Source of the DNA: Myxococcota bacterium
GTDB taxonomy: Bacteria > Myxococcota_A > Polyangia > Polyangiales > Polyangiaceae
Reading direction: 5' to 3'
Assembly: GCA_963169915.1 (NCBI GenBank)
Contig: CAUJEM010000067.1
Span: forward strand, 1 to 64,000
DNA length: 64,000 nucleotides
Shown here: piece after piece, positions 34,022 to 42,053 of the stretch
How the letters are laid out: every line of letters begins with the position of its first letter
Numbering within the stretch: the stretch's first letter is position 1
Made by a program: the position numbers and the translations under genes
The notes under the pieces: generated by a model
Told to the model about the DNA's origin: nothing
The model's database searches: none
The model's input: only the letters and a program-made list of their open reading frames with translations

Positions 34022-35074
34022 GTGAGACGACTTTGTCATCCGTGGTCGAGGTGGGGCGGCGTCGCGCTGCTGGCGGCCGGCGTGGCGCTCCTAGCAGGCT
34101 GCCGGACGCGTCAAGATCGCGGCCCGGTGTACGGGCAGGCTCCCCCACCCTATCCGCAGGGCCAGTACCCACAAGGCCAGTACCCGCAGGGCCAGTACCC
34201 GCAGCCCACCACGCCAGGGACGCCGCCGCCTCCCGCGCCAGTGCCCCCCGTCACCGACCAGCCGCCAGTGACCCAAGACCCCATCAACCAGCTGGAGCTC
34301 GGCTTTCTCCGCGGACGCGCCCAGGCGCTGCTCACGGAGCTGGTAGCGGCGCTCCCCGGAGCCCAGCAGCAGCGCGTCACCGGCATCCCGCTGGTCGTCG
34401 ACGACACCGTCGGCGAGGTGAACGCCTTCGCCGCCTGCACCAAGACCGGCAAGGCGGCCATGGCCATCAGCGATGGGCTGCTCGAGGTCATGGCCACGCT
34501 CGCGCAGACGGAGGCCACCGACCAGCTGTTCGGGACACGTCTGACGGACGCCTACATCGCGCTGCTCGCGCAGCACCAGCGCCCCGGCGCCCCCATCGTC
34601 CGCCCCGCCGCGGGCTTCTTCAACCCCGCGCAGCAAGTGGACGCGCGCAAGGTCACCCGGCAGCACCAGCTCTTCGACGAGGAGGCGGGCTTCGTGCTGG
34701 GGCACGAGCTGGCGCATCACTACTTGGGGCATCTGCCTTGCACCGCGGGCAACACCATCGGGCTCGGGGAGATCGGCGCGCTCTTGTCCCAGGCCGTGCC
34801 GCTCTTCAACCAACCCAATGAGATCGCCGCGGACGTGGGCGGGGTGAACAACCTGCTCGCCACGGGGGCGCGGCGCGCGGACTACCACCTCACGGAGGGC
34901 GGCGGGCTGCTCACGATGCGCTTCTTCGGCGGGCTAGACCAGCTCACGCCGGCCACCATCCTGTTCGGCTTCGAGCGGAGCCATCCCCCTCCCGCGCTAC
35001 GCACCCCCATCATCCAGCAGACCGCGAACACCTGGCGCCTGACCGGCGGGCGCTCGGGCACGCTCGGCTTCTAG
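34022..35074 (+). CDS. M48-type zinc metalloprotease lipoprotein
   Basis: The 350-residue protein starts at GTG 34022; the open frame upstream is not coding. The lipobox VALLAGC gives lipid Cys27, then a Tyr/Pro/Gln spacer with the tetrapeptide PQGQ repeated several times. The catalytic motif is HELAHH (His228, Glu229, His232) in GFVLGHELAHHYLGHLPC, and the third ligand is probably Glu267 in NEIAADVGG. This is the M48/peptidase-family layout of periplasmic quality-control proteases. Located 8 bp before the orphan flhB-like gene on the same strand, suggesting shared expression. Confidence 0.85.
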   Translation: MRRLCHPWSRWGGVALLAAGVALLAGCRTRQDRGPVYGQAPPPYPQGQYPQGQYPQGQYPQPTTPGTPPPPAPVPPVTDQPPVTQDPINQLELGFLRGRAQALLTELVAALPGAQQQRVTGIPLVVDDTVGEVNAFAACTKTGKAAMAISDGLLEVMATLAQTEATDQLFGTRLTDAYIALLAQHQRPGAPIVRPAAGFFNPAQQVDARKVTRQHQLFDEEAGFVLGHELAHHYLGHLPCTAGNTIGLGEIGALLSQAVPLFNQPNEIAADVGGVNNLLATGARRADYHLTEGGGLLTMRFFGGLDQLTPATILFGFERSHPPPALRTPIIQQTANTWRLTGGRSGTLGF

Positions 35075-35082
35075 CCTCCGGC

Positions 35083-36147
35083 ATGAGCGACAAGACCGAA
35101 GCGGCCACGCCCCGGCGCCTGCGCCGCGCGCGGGAGCAAGGCGACACGCCCGCCTCACAGGCGCTCACTCGCGCCGTGGGCTTCGTGGCGGCGCTGACGG
35201 TGGTGCCCGCGGCGCTCGGCGCCCTCGTCACGACGAGCGCGGCCCGCCTCGTCGCGGTGCTCGAGCTGCGCGCCGGCGCGGCATCCCCCTGGGAGCTCAC
35301 GCGTGACGTGCTCGTGCTCAGCCTGCCGCTGCTCGGCGTGGTGAGCCTGGCCAGCCTGGCCGCCGGCGTGGTCCAGAGCGGCGGCGTGGTCAGCTTCAAG
35401 AAGCTTGCTCCGGACCTCCAGCGGCTCAACGTCGTGTCCGGCCTGCGGCAGCTCTGGTCTACGCAACGCGCCTCCGCGGTGCTGCGGGCGCTCATCACGG
35501 CGAGCGTCGTGGCCTGGGCCGCCTTCGACCTCGTCCGAGCTCAGGCTCCGTCGCTGGTCAGCAGCCCTGGAGCGTGGGACGGCGCGTGGACGGTAGCCGC
35601 CCACACCTCGCGGCGGCTCGGCTGGACGACGGCGCTGGTCGGGCTGGCGCTCGGCTTCGTCGATCTCGGGCTGAGCCTTCGCGCCTGGCTCGAGCGCAAC
35701 AAAATGACGAAGGACGAGGTCAAGCGGGAGCACAAGGAGTCCGAAGGGGACCCCGAGCTGCGCAGCGCCCGGCAGCGCGCTCACCAAGAAGTGCTGGCCA
35801 GCGCGAGCATCGCCAAGGTCCGCGAAGCCACGGTCCTCATCGTGAACCCCACCCACCTCTGCACCGCCCTACGGTATGACGCCGGCGACGAGGCGAGCGC
35901 GCCGCGCGTGCTCGCCCACGGTGAAGGGGAGCTGGCGCGCCGTATGTTGGAGGCCGCCCACCACTGGAACGTGCCGGTCGTGCGCGACGTGCCGCTCGCC
36001 CGCGCCTTGCAAGAGCTCCAGCTCGACGAGGAGATCCCCGAGGCGCTCTACGAAGCCGTGGCTGCCGTGCTGCGCGAGCTGTGGGAGGCCGAGCAGCCCG
36101 CGGCCGAGCAGCCCGCGGCCGAGCCGCGCGGCGGCGACCACGGCTAG
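35083..36147 (+). CDS. FlhB/YscU-family type III export switch protein
   Basis: The 354-residue protein starts SDKTEAATPRRLRRAREQGD, the diagnostic N-terminus of FlhB/YscU/SctU. Four hydrophobic segments follow, then a charged cytoplasmic linker (NKMTKDEVKREHKESEGDPE) and the autocleavage motif NPTH at 255-258 in VLIVNPTHLCTALRYD. The C-terminal domain includes VPVVRDVPLARAL. The tail is Glu/Ala/Pro-rich. All hallmarks of a functional export switch are present, yet no other type III export gene lies in the window. Neighbours are an M48 lipoprotein upstream and a convergent unrelated gene. Confidence 0.93.
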   Translation: MSDKTEAATPRRLRRAREQGDTPASQALTRAVGFVAALTVVPAALGALVTTSAARLVAVLELRAGAASPWELTRDVLVLSLPLLGVVSLASLAAGVVQSGGVVSFKKLAPDLQRLNVVSGLRQLWSTQRASAVLRALITASVVAWAAFDLVRAQAPSLVSSPGAWDGAWTVAAHTSRRLGWTTALVGLALGFVDLGLSLRAWLERNKMTKDEVKREHKESEGDPELRSARQRAHQEVLASASIAKVREATVLIVNPTHLCTALRYDAGDEASAPRVLAHGEGELARRMLEAAHHWNVPVVRDVPLARALQELQLDEEIPEALYEAVAAVLRELWEAEQPAAEQPAAEPRGGDHG

Positions 36148-36152
36148 CCCTC

Positions 36153-36175
36153 GAGCGCGCGCCGACGGCGCGCTC
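36153..36175. terminator. Hairpin between convergent flhB-like and pseudo-cyclase genes
   Basis: GAGCGCGC (36153-36160) pairs with GCGCGCTC (36168-36175) around a 7-base loop. It overlaps the stop codon of the minus-strand gene and follows the flhB-like stop by five bases. No T-run on either side. Confidence 0.45.
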
Positions 36176-38321
36176 AGCCTGCTTCGGGGGGCAAGGCGCC
36201 GCGCCAGCGCTGCGCTTCGGCGCTGGCGCCGGTGGCGTCGCAGAGCTGCGTGAGAAACAGCAGGCACGCCCGCTCACCACGCGCATCGCTGGCCTCTCTC
36301 GCGCGCGCCAGGCCCTCGAGGGCCTCGAGCAGAGCGTCTGCGCTCCGGCCCGCTGCGCTGAGCCCCACCGCCAGAGCGAGCGCCGCGCGGCTCTGCTCGC
36401 GCGCGTCTTTGTCTCGCGCCTGCTCCCGTCCGCTCCTGAGCAATTGGAGCGCCGCGGACGTCTCCCCCTTCTCCAGCGCGTCGATGGCGCGCACGCGCTC
36501 GGTCGCCGCGGGCGTCACGCGCTCGGCCGCCGCCGTGGGCGCCGAGCGCACCGACGGCGGCGCGCTGCCTCGGGCGGCCGGCGAGTGGCTCTCCGCGCGG
36601 CGCGCGGGCGCGAGCCAGGAGGCGCCGTCTTGCACGTAGCCCGCCGCCAGGCCGCGGTGCGCGAGCGCCACCGTGCCCTGCGTCTGCGCCGCCTCGAAGG
36701 CCTCCGCGCTCTCACCGAGCCCCGCCGTGATGGTGGCGCCGGCCGCTCGCCGCGCCAGCAGGCGCGCCTGCTCCACGTCCGCCGCCAAGCTCGCGTGCAG
36801 CGCGGCCACGCCCGCGTCCAGCGGGCGCTCGGTCTGCGCGTGGGCCAGCGCCACGCGGTGGTGCCAGCGCTGGCGCTGCTCAGGGGTGAGCGCCGAGAGC
36901 AGCGCGCGCTGTAGGGTGCGGCTCGTGAGGCTCGCGCCGCGCGTGAGCCAGCCCTGCGCGGCGAGCCGCGTCAGCGCTGGCTCCACGTCTTCCGTCGGCG
37001 CCACCACCCGCAGCAGATCCGCCTCGTCCGCGTCACCTCCGAGCAGCGCGAGCGCCTCGAGCAGCTCCCGCTCGAGCGGCGTGAGCAGCGACCGCCGTGA
37101 GCGCGCAAGCCCGATGCCCCCGCCCTGGAGCCAGGACGCCGTGCGTGAGCGGAGGATGATCTTGTCTCCCTCCCAGATGAGCACGCCGCGCTCGAGCCCG
37201 AGCGAGAGCGCCTGCCAGAGCGTCTGCGGCAGGCCGTCCAGCACCCGCGCGCCGCGGCTGGCCACGCGGCCCTCGAGCGCGCCGCCCGTCATGGAGAGCG
37301 CGAAGCCGACGCTGGTCGCCTCGTCGAATGGCGCCAGCGTGGTCTCGGCCGCCAGCGCGAGGCGCTGGAGCGGCACCGGCGGCGCCCCACTGCCTCCCAG
37401 CCGCGCCACCACGCCGAGCTCCCCCTGCTCCGCCGCGAGCGCCAGCACCTCGAGCGAGTCGTGCTCGACGAGCGCCGCGTCATCGATGAGCACGAGGCCG
37501 ACCCCTGCGCCGACCGAGCGCGTGACGAGCTCCGCGAGCTCCGCCACGTCCCCACCTTGACCATCGAGGAGCGCCTCGAGCGCCGCGGCTTCGAGCTCGC
37601 TCAACTCCACGCGAGCGGCCTGCCGCGCTCGGCGCAGCGCACGCCGCAGGGCGCCGAGCGGCTCTCCCACGGGGCCGGGCTGCACCCACAGGCTGGCCGG
37701 CGCGGCGCGGTGGAGCTCCTGCAGCGCGCGCGTCCCGCCGGCACCGCGCGCGCCGCGCACCAGCGTGAGCCGCCCGGGCTCCACGGCGAGCTGCGCCAGT
37801 CGCTCGGCCCCGAGGTACGCCGGCGCTCGCAGCCGCGCCACGGCGCGCGCCACCGGGCGGCGCAGCGGCCAGCGCAGGTCGAGCCGCGCGCCCCGGAGCC
37901 GCACGGCGCCACGCTGCCCCCGCTGCGTGCCGCGCGTGAGCAGCTCGGCGCGCGCCAGCGCCCCGACCGACGCGTCGACGAGCACCTCGGAGCCCTGCAG
38001 CAGGCGGGTGAGCCGCGCGGCGCTCGCCAGCGCGGGACCCTCGACCACGGCGGCGCCCGCGCCCCAGCCCACCACCACCGTGAGCTCTCCCTCGGCCAGC
38101 GTGGCGCCCCAGCCCTCCGGCAGGGCTCCCTCCTGGAGCATCAGCTCCACCGCGTCTTCCAGCGCCTCCGGCTCGAAATCGAAGGCCGCGGACTCCGCCT
38201 GCCACGCGCAGAGCCGCCCGCCGAGCACCTGCGCCCGCGCGAGCAGCGCCCCCAGCCGCTCCTGCAGCCGTTGCCGCTCTTGATCGCGCCAGCGAAAGCA
38301 GACGACGAGCCGCCGCGCCAC
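36174..38321 (-). CDS. Degenerate cyclase/STAND-ATPase-like regulator linked to PspA
   Basis: The 715-residue soluble protein starts LVVCFRWRD. Residues ~60-150 (LTVVVGWGAGAAVVEGPALA, then SAARLTRLLQGSEVLVDASV) mirror the second half of class III nucleotide cyclases (GxVVG..VNxAARL..GEVLVS), but metal-binding Asp residues are not evident. Residues ~170-380 look like an AAA/STAND module in which Walker A is VRGARGAGGT without the Lys; a VLIDDAALVEHD Walker-B-like segment remains. A winged-helix-like part (TPLERELLEALALLGGDADE) and TPR-like helices complete it. Similar layouts occur in cyclase-ATPase-TPR regulators. It starts five bases after the pspA stop. Probably a non-catalytic sensor or scaffold; this is inference. 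Confidence 0.55.
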   Translation of the reverse strand: MARRLVVCFRWRDQERQRLQERLGALLARAQVLGGRLCAWQAESAAFDFEPEALEDAVELMLQEGALPEGWGATLAEGELTVVVGWGAGAAVVEGPALASAARLTRLLQGSEVLVDASVGALARAELLTRGTQRGQRGAVRLRGARLDLRWPLRRPVARAVARLRAPAYLGAERLAQLAVEPGRLTLVRGARGAGGTRALQELHRAAPASLWVQPGPVGEPLGALRRALRRARQAARVELSELEAAALEALLDGQGGDVAELAELVTRSVGAGVGLVLIDDAALVEHDSLEVLALAAEQGELGVVARLGGSGAPPVPLQRLALAAETTLAPFDEATSVGFALSMTGGALEGRVASRGARVLDGLPQTLWQALSLGLERGVLIWEGDKIILRSRTASWLQGGGIGLARSRRSLLTPLERELLEALALLGGDADEADLLRVVAPTEDVEPALTRLAAQGWLTRGASLTSRTLQRALLSALTPEQRQRWHHRVALAHAQTERPLDAGVAALHASLAADVEQARLLARRAAGATITAGLGESAEAFEAAQTQGTVALAHRGLAAGYVQDGASWLAPARRAESHSPAARGSAPPSVRSAPTAAAERVTPAATERVRAIDALEKGETSAALQLLRSGREQARDKDAREQSRAALALAVGLSAAGRSADALLEALEGLARAREASDARGERACLLFLTQLCDATGASAEAQRWRGALPPEAG

Positions 38322-38326
38322 GCGCC

Positions 38327-39061
38327 TCAGTCTCCGATACGGACGCGTCGCTTGAGCGCCGCCAGCTCTTCTTCCACCTCGGCGCCGCGGCCGCTGCCCG
38401 CGCCCGGCGGCGCTCCGCCCTCCAGCGCACGAAACTTCGCCTCGACCTCTTCTCGGGTGAGCCCTCCGGGCCCCCGCCCGAGCCCGAGCGCCTCATCCAC
38501 CTCTCGCTGCGCCGCCACCGCGGCGTCCACTCCCTCGATCTGGTCTTCCATCCGGCGAAACTCCGCGAAGGCAGCGCCGCCGGGCTTGGCGCCTAGCCCC
38601 TCCACGCCCGCCTGCCCGACCTTGGCCTGCTCCGCCGCGCGCACCAGGCTGCTCTTGCGCGCCGCCAGCTCCGACAGCTTGGCCTCCATCCGCTCGAGCT
38701 CCCGCTTCATCTCCAGGGCGTGCCCGCGCTGCTCGGCGCGGAGCGCTTCGGCGCGATCTTGCTCCCCAGTGATGCGCTTCTTCTGCAGCAGCGCCTCCCG
38801 CGCCAGCTCGTCGTCGCCGTGCTTGACGGCCAGCTCGGCGCGCTGGGCCCAGCGCGTGTGCTCCTGCCCGAGCTGCTCCAGCTTGCTCTTGAGCTGCTTC
38901 TCTGCCGCGACGGCTCGCACCACCTCCTCTCGTGCGCGGCGGATCTGCTCCCGCATCTCGGTGAGGGTCAGCTCGATGGACTTGCTTGGGTCCTCCGCCT
39001 TGTCGATCAGCGCGTTGAAATTGCTGCTGATGACGCGTCCCATCCTGTCGAACAGTCCCAT
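38327..39061 (-). CDS. pspA: PspA/IM30-family membrane-stress protein
   Basis: The 244-residue, almost wholly coiled-coil protein starts GLFDRMGRVISSNFNALIDK, the classic PspA/IM30 N-terminus, followed by AEDPSKSIELTLTEMREQI. These ESCRT-III-like proteins bind stressed inner membrane. Start ATG 39061 is the family start; the frame is open further upstream to 39160. The C-terminus has a short acidic helix after a Gly/Pro-rich hinge. It is the first gene of a two-gene unit with the large degenerate cyclase-like protein, an unusual partner in place of PspF, PspB or PspC. Confidence 0.93.
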   Translation of the reverse strand: MGLFDRMGRVISSNFNALIDKAEDPSKSIELTLTEMREQIRRAREEVVRAVAAEKQLKSKLEQLGQEHTRWAQRAELAVKHGDDELAREALLQKKRITGEQDRAEALRAEQRGHALEMKRELERMEAKLSELAARKSSLVRAAEQAKVGQAGVEGLGAKPGGAAFAEFRRMEDQIEGVDAAVAAQREVDEALGLGRGPGGLTREEVEAKFRALEGGAPPGAGSGRGAEVEEELAALKRRVRIGD

Positions 39062-39219
39062 GCCCGGCAGGATGCCAGCAACCCTCACCGGGCGCCAGCC
39101 ACCGCGCGCCAAGGCCGGCTCGGGGGCGCAGCGCTCGGCCCGAGGGCGCTGGCGAGCCACGCAGCGCCAGCGCGCGGTTCAGGGAGGTAGCTCGCCCTCC
39201 GCTGGTGGACCTCGACGCC

Positions 39220-39249
39220 TTACCGCATGGTGTGCGGGTGCCCTAGACT
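39220..39249 (+). promoter_or_regulatory. Candidate promoter of beta-helix lipoprotein gene
   Basis: TTACCG (39220-39225), an 18-bp spacer and TAGACT (39244-39249) are followed by only six bases before ATG 39256. Transcription would begin at the start codon. The -35 is weak. Confidence 0.3.
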
Positions 39250-39255
39250 CCGCGC

Positions 39256-41034
39256 ATGAAGCTCGATCGCGCGTTGGGTGGGGTGGTGGCCTGGATCCTG
39301 CTGGTGTCGCTCGCGGGCTGCGGGAGCGGCGAGGAAGAGGGCGCGGGCGGCAGCGGCGCCACCGCGGGCACCAGCGGCGCGGGCGGCAGCGGCGCCGCCG
39401 CGGGCACCAGCGGCGCGGGCGGCAGCGGAGGCGCGGGCGGCAGCGGCGGCGCGGGCGGCAGCGGAGGCGCAGGCGGCAGTGCGGGCGCGGGCGGCAGCGG
39501 CGGCGGGAGCGCAGGCGTGGGCGGCAGCGGCGGCGGGAGCGCAGGCGCGGGCGGCAGCGGTAGGGCTTGCGTCAGCCGCGCGGCGGAGCCCACGCCGCTC
39601 CAGCGCGGGACGGGGCGACGGTTTCACGTCAGCGCGAGCGCCACGCCGGGCGGCGCGGGCACGGAGGCGAGCCCATGGACCCTGAGCTACGCGCTGTCCG
39701 CGGCGAGCGGCGTCGAGCCGGGAGACGAGGTACTCCTGCACGCCGGCGTCTATCGTGGCAACTTCGATAGCCGCATCCAGGGGCGAGAGGACGCGCCCAT
39801 CGTGGTGAGGCCCTTCGGAGCCGACGAGGTCATCCTGGATGGCAACCGGGGTGTGACGGACGTCGCCGCGCTCGCCGTCAACGGAGGGCACGTGACCTTC
39901 GCCAACCTGCACGTCACCAACTCCAACACGCAGCGCACCTCCACCGTCGACTCCCACGGTCCCCCGGACATCATCCGCAACGACGGCGTCGACGTGTACG
40001 CCCCAGGCGTGCGCTGCATCAACCTGGTGGTGCACGACAACCTGGGGATTGGCATCGGGATGTGGCGCTCGGCGGTGAACTCCGAGGTGTACGGCAGCAT
40101 CATTTACAACAACGGCTGGAGCGGCCCCAGTCAAGGGCAGGGACACAACATGTACCTGCAGAACGCGACCGGCACCCAGGTCATCGCGGACAACGTGATC
40201 TTCAACGCCGCGCGGGACGGGGCGCAGGCGTATACGGAGGGGGGCGCCATCCAGGGCTTCACCTTCGAGGGCAACCTCTTCTTCAACAACGGCGTGCTCG
40301 GCTACCACCAGCTGGACCGCAACCTGCTCATCGGCGGATTCCAGCCCGCAGGGCGCATCACCGTCCGGGGCAATCACCTCTACCATGGATCGAGGTCACC
40401 CGGCTTCAGCTCGAAGGCCAACGTCCAGCTCGGCTATGGCGTCGCGAACGACGACGCCCTGCTCGAGGGCAACTCCATCGTCGGTGGCAATCCCCCCTTC
40501 TACGAAATCCGTGGCTGGTCCGAGCTGACCCTCCGCAGCAACACGGTCATCGGTTTCTCTGCCAGCTCCGACGTCGTGAACGCCTTCCTCGGGGGCGGTA
40601 CCTCGGGCTTCACCTGGCAGGACAACGACTACTGGCAGGGCCTGTTCAACGGCGACACCTTCTCCGCTTGGCAGACGAGCACCGGTCTCGACGGAACGAG
40701 CCGCTACCACGCCGGGCTCCCCACCCAGAACGAGATCGTCGTGCGCCCCAACCGGTACGCCGCGGGGCGAGGTCACGTCGTCGTCTACAACTGGGAGGGA
40801 CGGCAGAGCGTGGACGTCGATCTCTCGACCGTCCTCGCCTGCCAAAGCCGCTACGCGGTGTACGATCTCCAAGACCTCGAGGGCACCCCGGTAGCAGAGG
40901 GCGTGTGGACCGGCGGCCTCGTGACGCTCCCCATGAACCTGACGGCAGTCACGCAACCCAAGGGCACCTTCCCCACGGTGGTGCCGCACACCGCGCTCGA
41001 ATTCGGCACCTTCCTCGTCGTCGCCAGGCCCTGA
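39256..41034 (+). CDS. Right-handed beta-helix lipoprotein with Gly-rich stalk
   Basis: The 592-residue protein has a lipobox (VSLAGC, Cys22), then an 80-residue stalk almost wholly Gly, Ser and Ala (25-102). The folded part begins RFHVSASATPGGAGTEASPW, the typical start of a parallel beta-helix of the pectate-lyase/DUF1565 type. Helix-like rungs follow with many Asn (VTFANLHVTNSN, EVYGSIIYNNGW, FTFEGNLFFNN). A C-terminal beta-sandwich-like region ends it. These proteins often bind or cleave polysaccharides. No catalytic residues can be assigned with confidence. Expected on the outer membrane surface. Confidence 0.82.
   Translation: MKLDRALGGVVAWILLVSLAGCGSGEEEGAGGSGATAGTSGAGGSGAAAGTSGAGGSGGAGGSGGAGGSGGAGGSAGAGGSGGGSAGVGGSGGGSAGAGGSGRACVSRAAEPTPLQRGTGRRFHVSASATPGGAGTEASPWTLSYALSAASGVEPGDEVLLHAGVYRGNFDSRIQGREDAPIVVRPFGADEVILDGNRGVTDVAALAVNGGHVTFANLHVTNSNTQRTSTVDSHGPPDIIRNDGVDVYAPGVRCINLVVHDNLGIGIGMWRSAVNSEVYGSIIYNNGWSGPSQGQGHNMYLQNATGTQVIADNVIFNAARDGAQAYTEGGAIQGFTFEGNLFFNNGVLGYHQLDRNLLIGGFQPAGRITVRGNHLYHGSRSPGFSSKANVQLGYGVANDDALLEGNSIVGGNPPFYEIRGWSELTLRSNTVIGFSASSDVVNAFLGGGTSGFTWQDNDYWQGLFNGDTFSAWQTSTGLDGTSRYHAGLPTQNEIVVRPNRYAAGRGHVVVYNWEGRQSVDVDLSTVLACQSRYAVYDLQDLEGTPVAEGVWTGGLVTLPMNLTAVTQPKGTFPTVVPHTALEFGTFLVVARP
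39340..39560 (+). repeat. GC-only repeat encoding the Gly/Ser/Ala stalk
   Basis: GGCGGCAGCGG(C/A)GGCGCG-type units, about 9-24 bp in period, are repeated imperfectly and code for AGGSG-like peptides in the lipoprotein stalk. It is almost devoid of A and T and is likely to vary in length between strains. Confidence 0.85.
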
Positions 41035-41097
41035 CAGTGGATCGGGCACTGCTCACCGTCGCCGTGAGGCCTCACGCTCTGCTCTCTGCCGCGTGAC

Positions 41098-41883
41098 TCA
41101 CGGCGCACTCGTAGGCTTCCCCCGGCTTCTTGGACACGTTGGCGACGCAGCGTGCTCGCTCCTGAGCGCCTCCAGCTCATCCTCGGCAGGGGTCTCGTAG
41201 CCTAGAGATGAAGCTGGGCGAGCGCGGCTGTAAGAGCCGTCGAGGTCAGGGAAGAGGGCGCGTGCTCCGTCGCGGAGATCGGCGGGGATGGCACCGTCGG
41301 CGAACGGCTCGGCCGTGATCGTGCCGAAGGTCGACTCGGCGACGGTGGTGCCCTGGCGCGTTGGCCGCGTGAAGCTGAGGTCCTGCACGCCCATGCCATC
41401 GACCATGTCGGTGCGCAGCGACGAGCGGAAGTCACGAATCCCCTGCTGCCACTGCGTGCCCTCGCCGAAGAGCCCCGAGAGCGCGTCGATGACTCCCGCG
41501 ATGGCGCCTGCAAGCTCGAGCACCGCGCCGATGATGGCGTCGGCGACGACGAAGGCGACGAGGTTCATGCCCGTCCAGATGTCGGTCCAGCTCCCGTTGA
41601 TGATGCCGCCGATGATGAACACCACGCCCGTGATGACGTCGGCCGCCCTCGAGAGGACCGACATCACAATCTCGATCGCCACGCTCACGATGGCGACCGC
41701 AGCCGAGATGACGGAGACGAGCACGCCGATGGCGCTGACGATGAGGCCCACCGTGAAGCCGATGACGTTGCCGAGCGCCGTCCACGCATCACCGTTGCCC
41801 TCGGCGGCCGACGTCGCGCCGAAGAGGTGGTTGGTCACCTCGCCGATCTTCGAGCCGAGCTGCTCGAGCGCGCTCCAGAGCAC
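41098..41883 (-). CDS. Low-GC hydrophobic protein remnant (tape-measure/eCIS-effector-like), possibly decayed
   Basis: A 261-residue frame with repeated hydrophobic helices (GFTVGLIVSAIGVLVSVISA, VITGVVFIIGGIINGSW, VVADAIIGAVLELAGAIAG) and Trp-rich turns, like the C-terminal part of phage tape-measure or contractile-injection-associated proteins; the assignment is tentative. GC content is visibly lower (about 60-65%) than the flanks. Signs of decay: the frame reads open upstream of GTG 41883 to a stop at 41934 with coding-like AWEWSRAGG. At the 3' end the +1 frame encodes ARCVANVSKKPGEAYECAVS to a stop at 41072, as if one base was lost near 41160. No phage genes adjoin it. Likely a transferred, truncated gene. 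Confidence 0.45.
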   Translation of the reverse strand: MLWSALEQLGSKIGEVTNHLFGATSAAEGNGDAWTALGNVIGFTVGLIVSAIGVLVSVISAAVAIVSVAIEIVMSVLSRAADVITGVVFIIGGIINGSWTDIWTGMNLVAFVVADAIIGAVLELAGAIAGVIDALSGLFGEGTQWQQGIRDFRSSLRTDMVDGMGVQDLSFTRPTRQGTTVAESTFGTITAEPFADGAIPADLRDGARALFPDLDGSYSRARPASSLGYETPAEDELEALRSEHAASPTCPRSRGKPTSAP

Positions 41884-42017
41884 CGCACCGCCAGCGCGGC
41901 TCCACTCCCAGGCTTGGCGCGCCGAGCACGCTCATCAGCGGCCCGAATCGGGCTGCCGCCGTAGGCGCGAGCGCAGCGCAAGAAGCCTGCCGCCGGATTG
42001 GGGGCTCTACGGACGGC

Positions 42018-42046
42018 TCGACAGCCCCGCCGCGCTACGGTAGGCC
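42018..42046 (+). promoter_or_regulatory. Candidate promoter of ctaA
   Basis: TCGACA (42018-42023), a 17-bp spacer and TAGGCC (42041-42046) precede ATG 42054 by seven bases. The -35 matches five of six consensus positions. The mRNA would be leaderless or nearly so; no Shine-Dalgarno is visible. Confidence 0.4.
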
Positions 42047-42053
42047 CCCCGCC

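Noticed and set aside
39340-39560. Possible CRISPR or regulatory repeat array
   Set aside because: Repeats are short, multiples of three and in frame with the Gly-rich lipoprotein stalk; there are no spacers.
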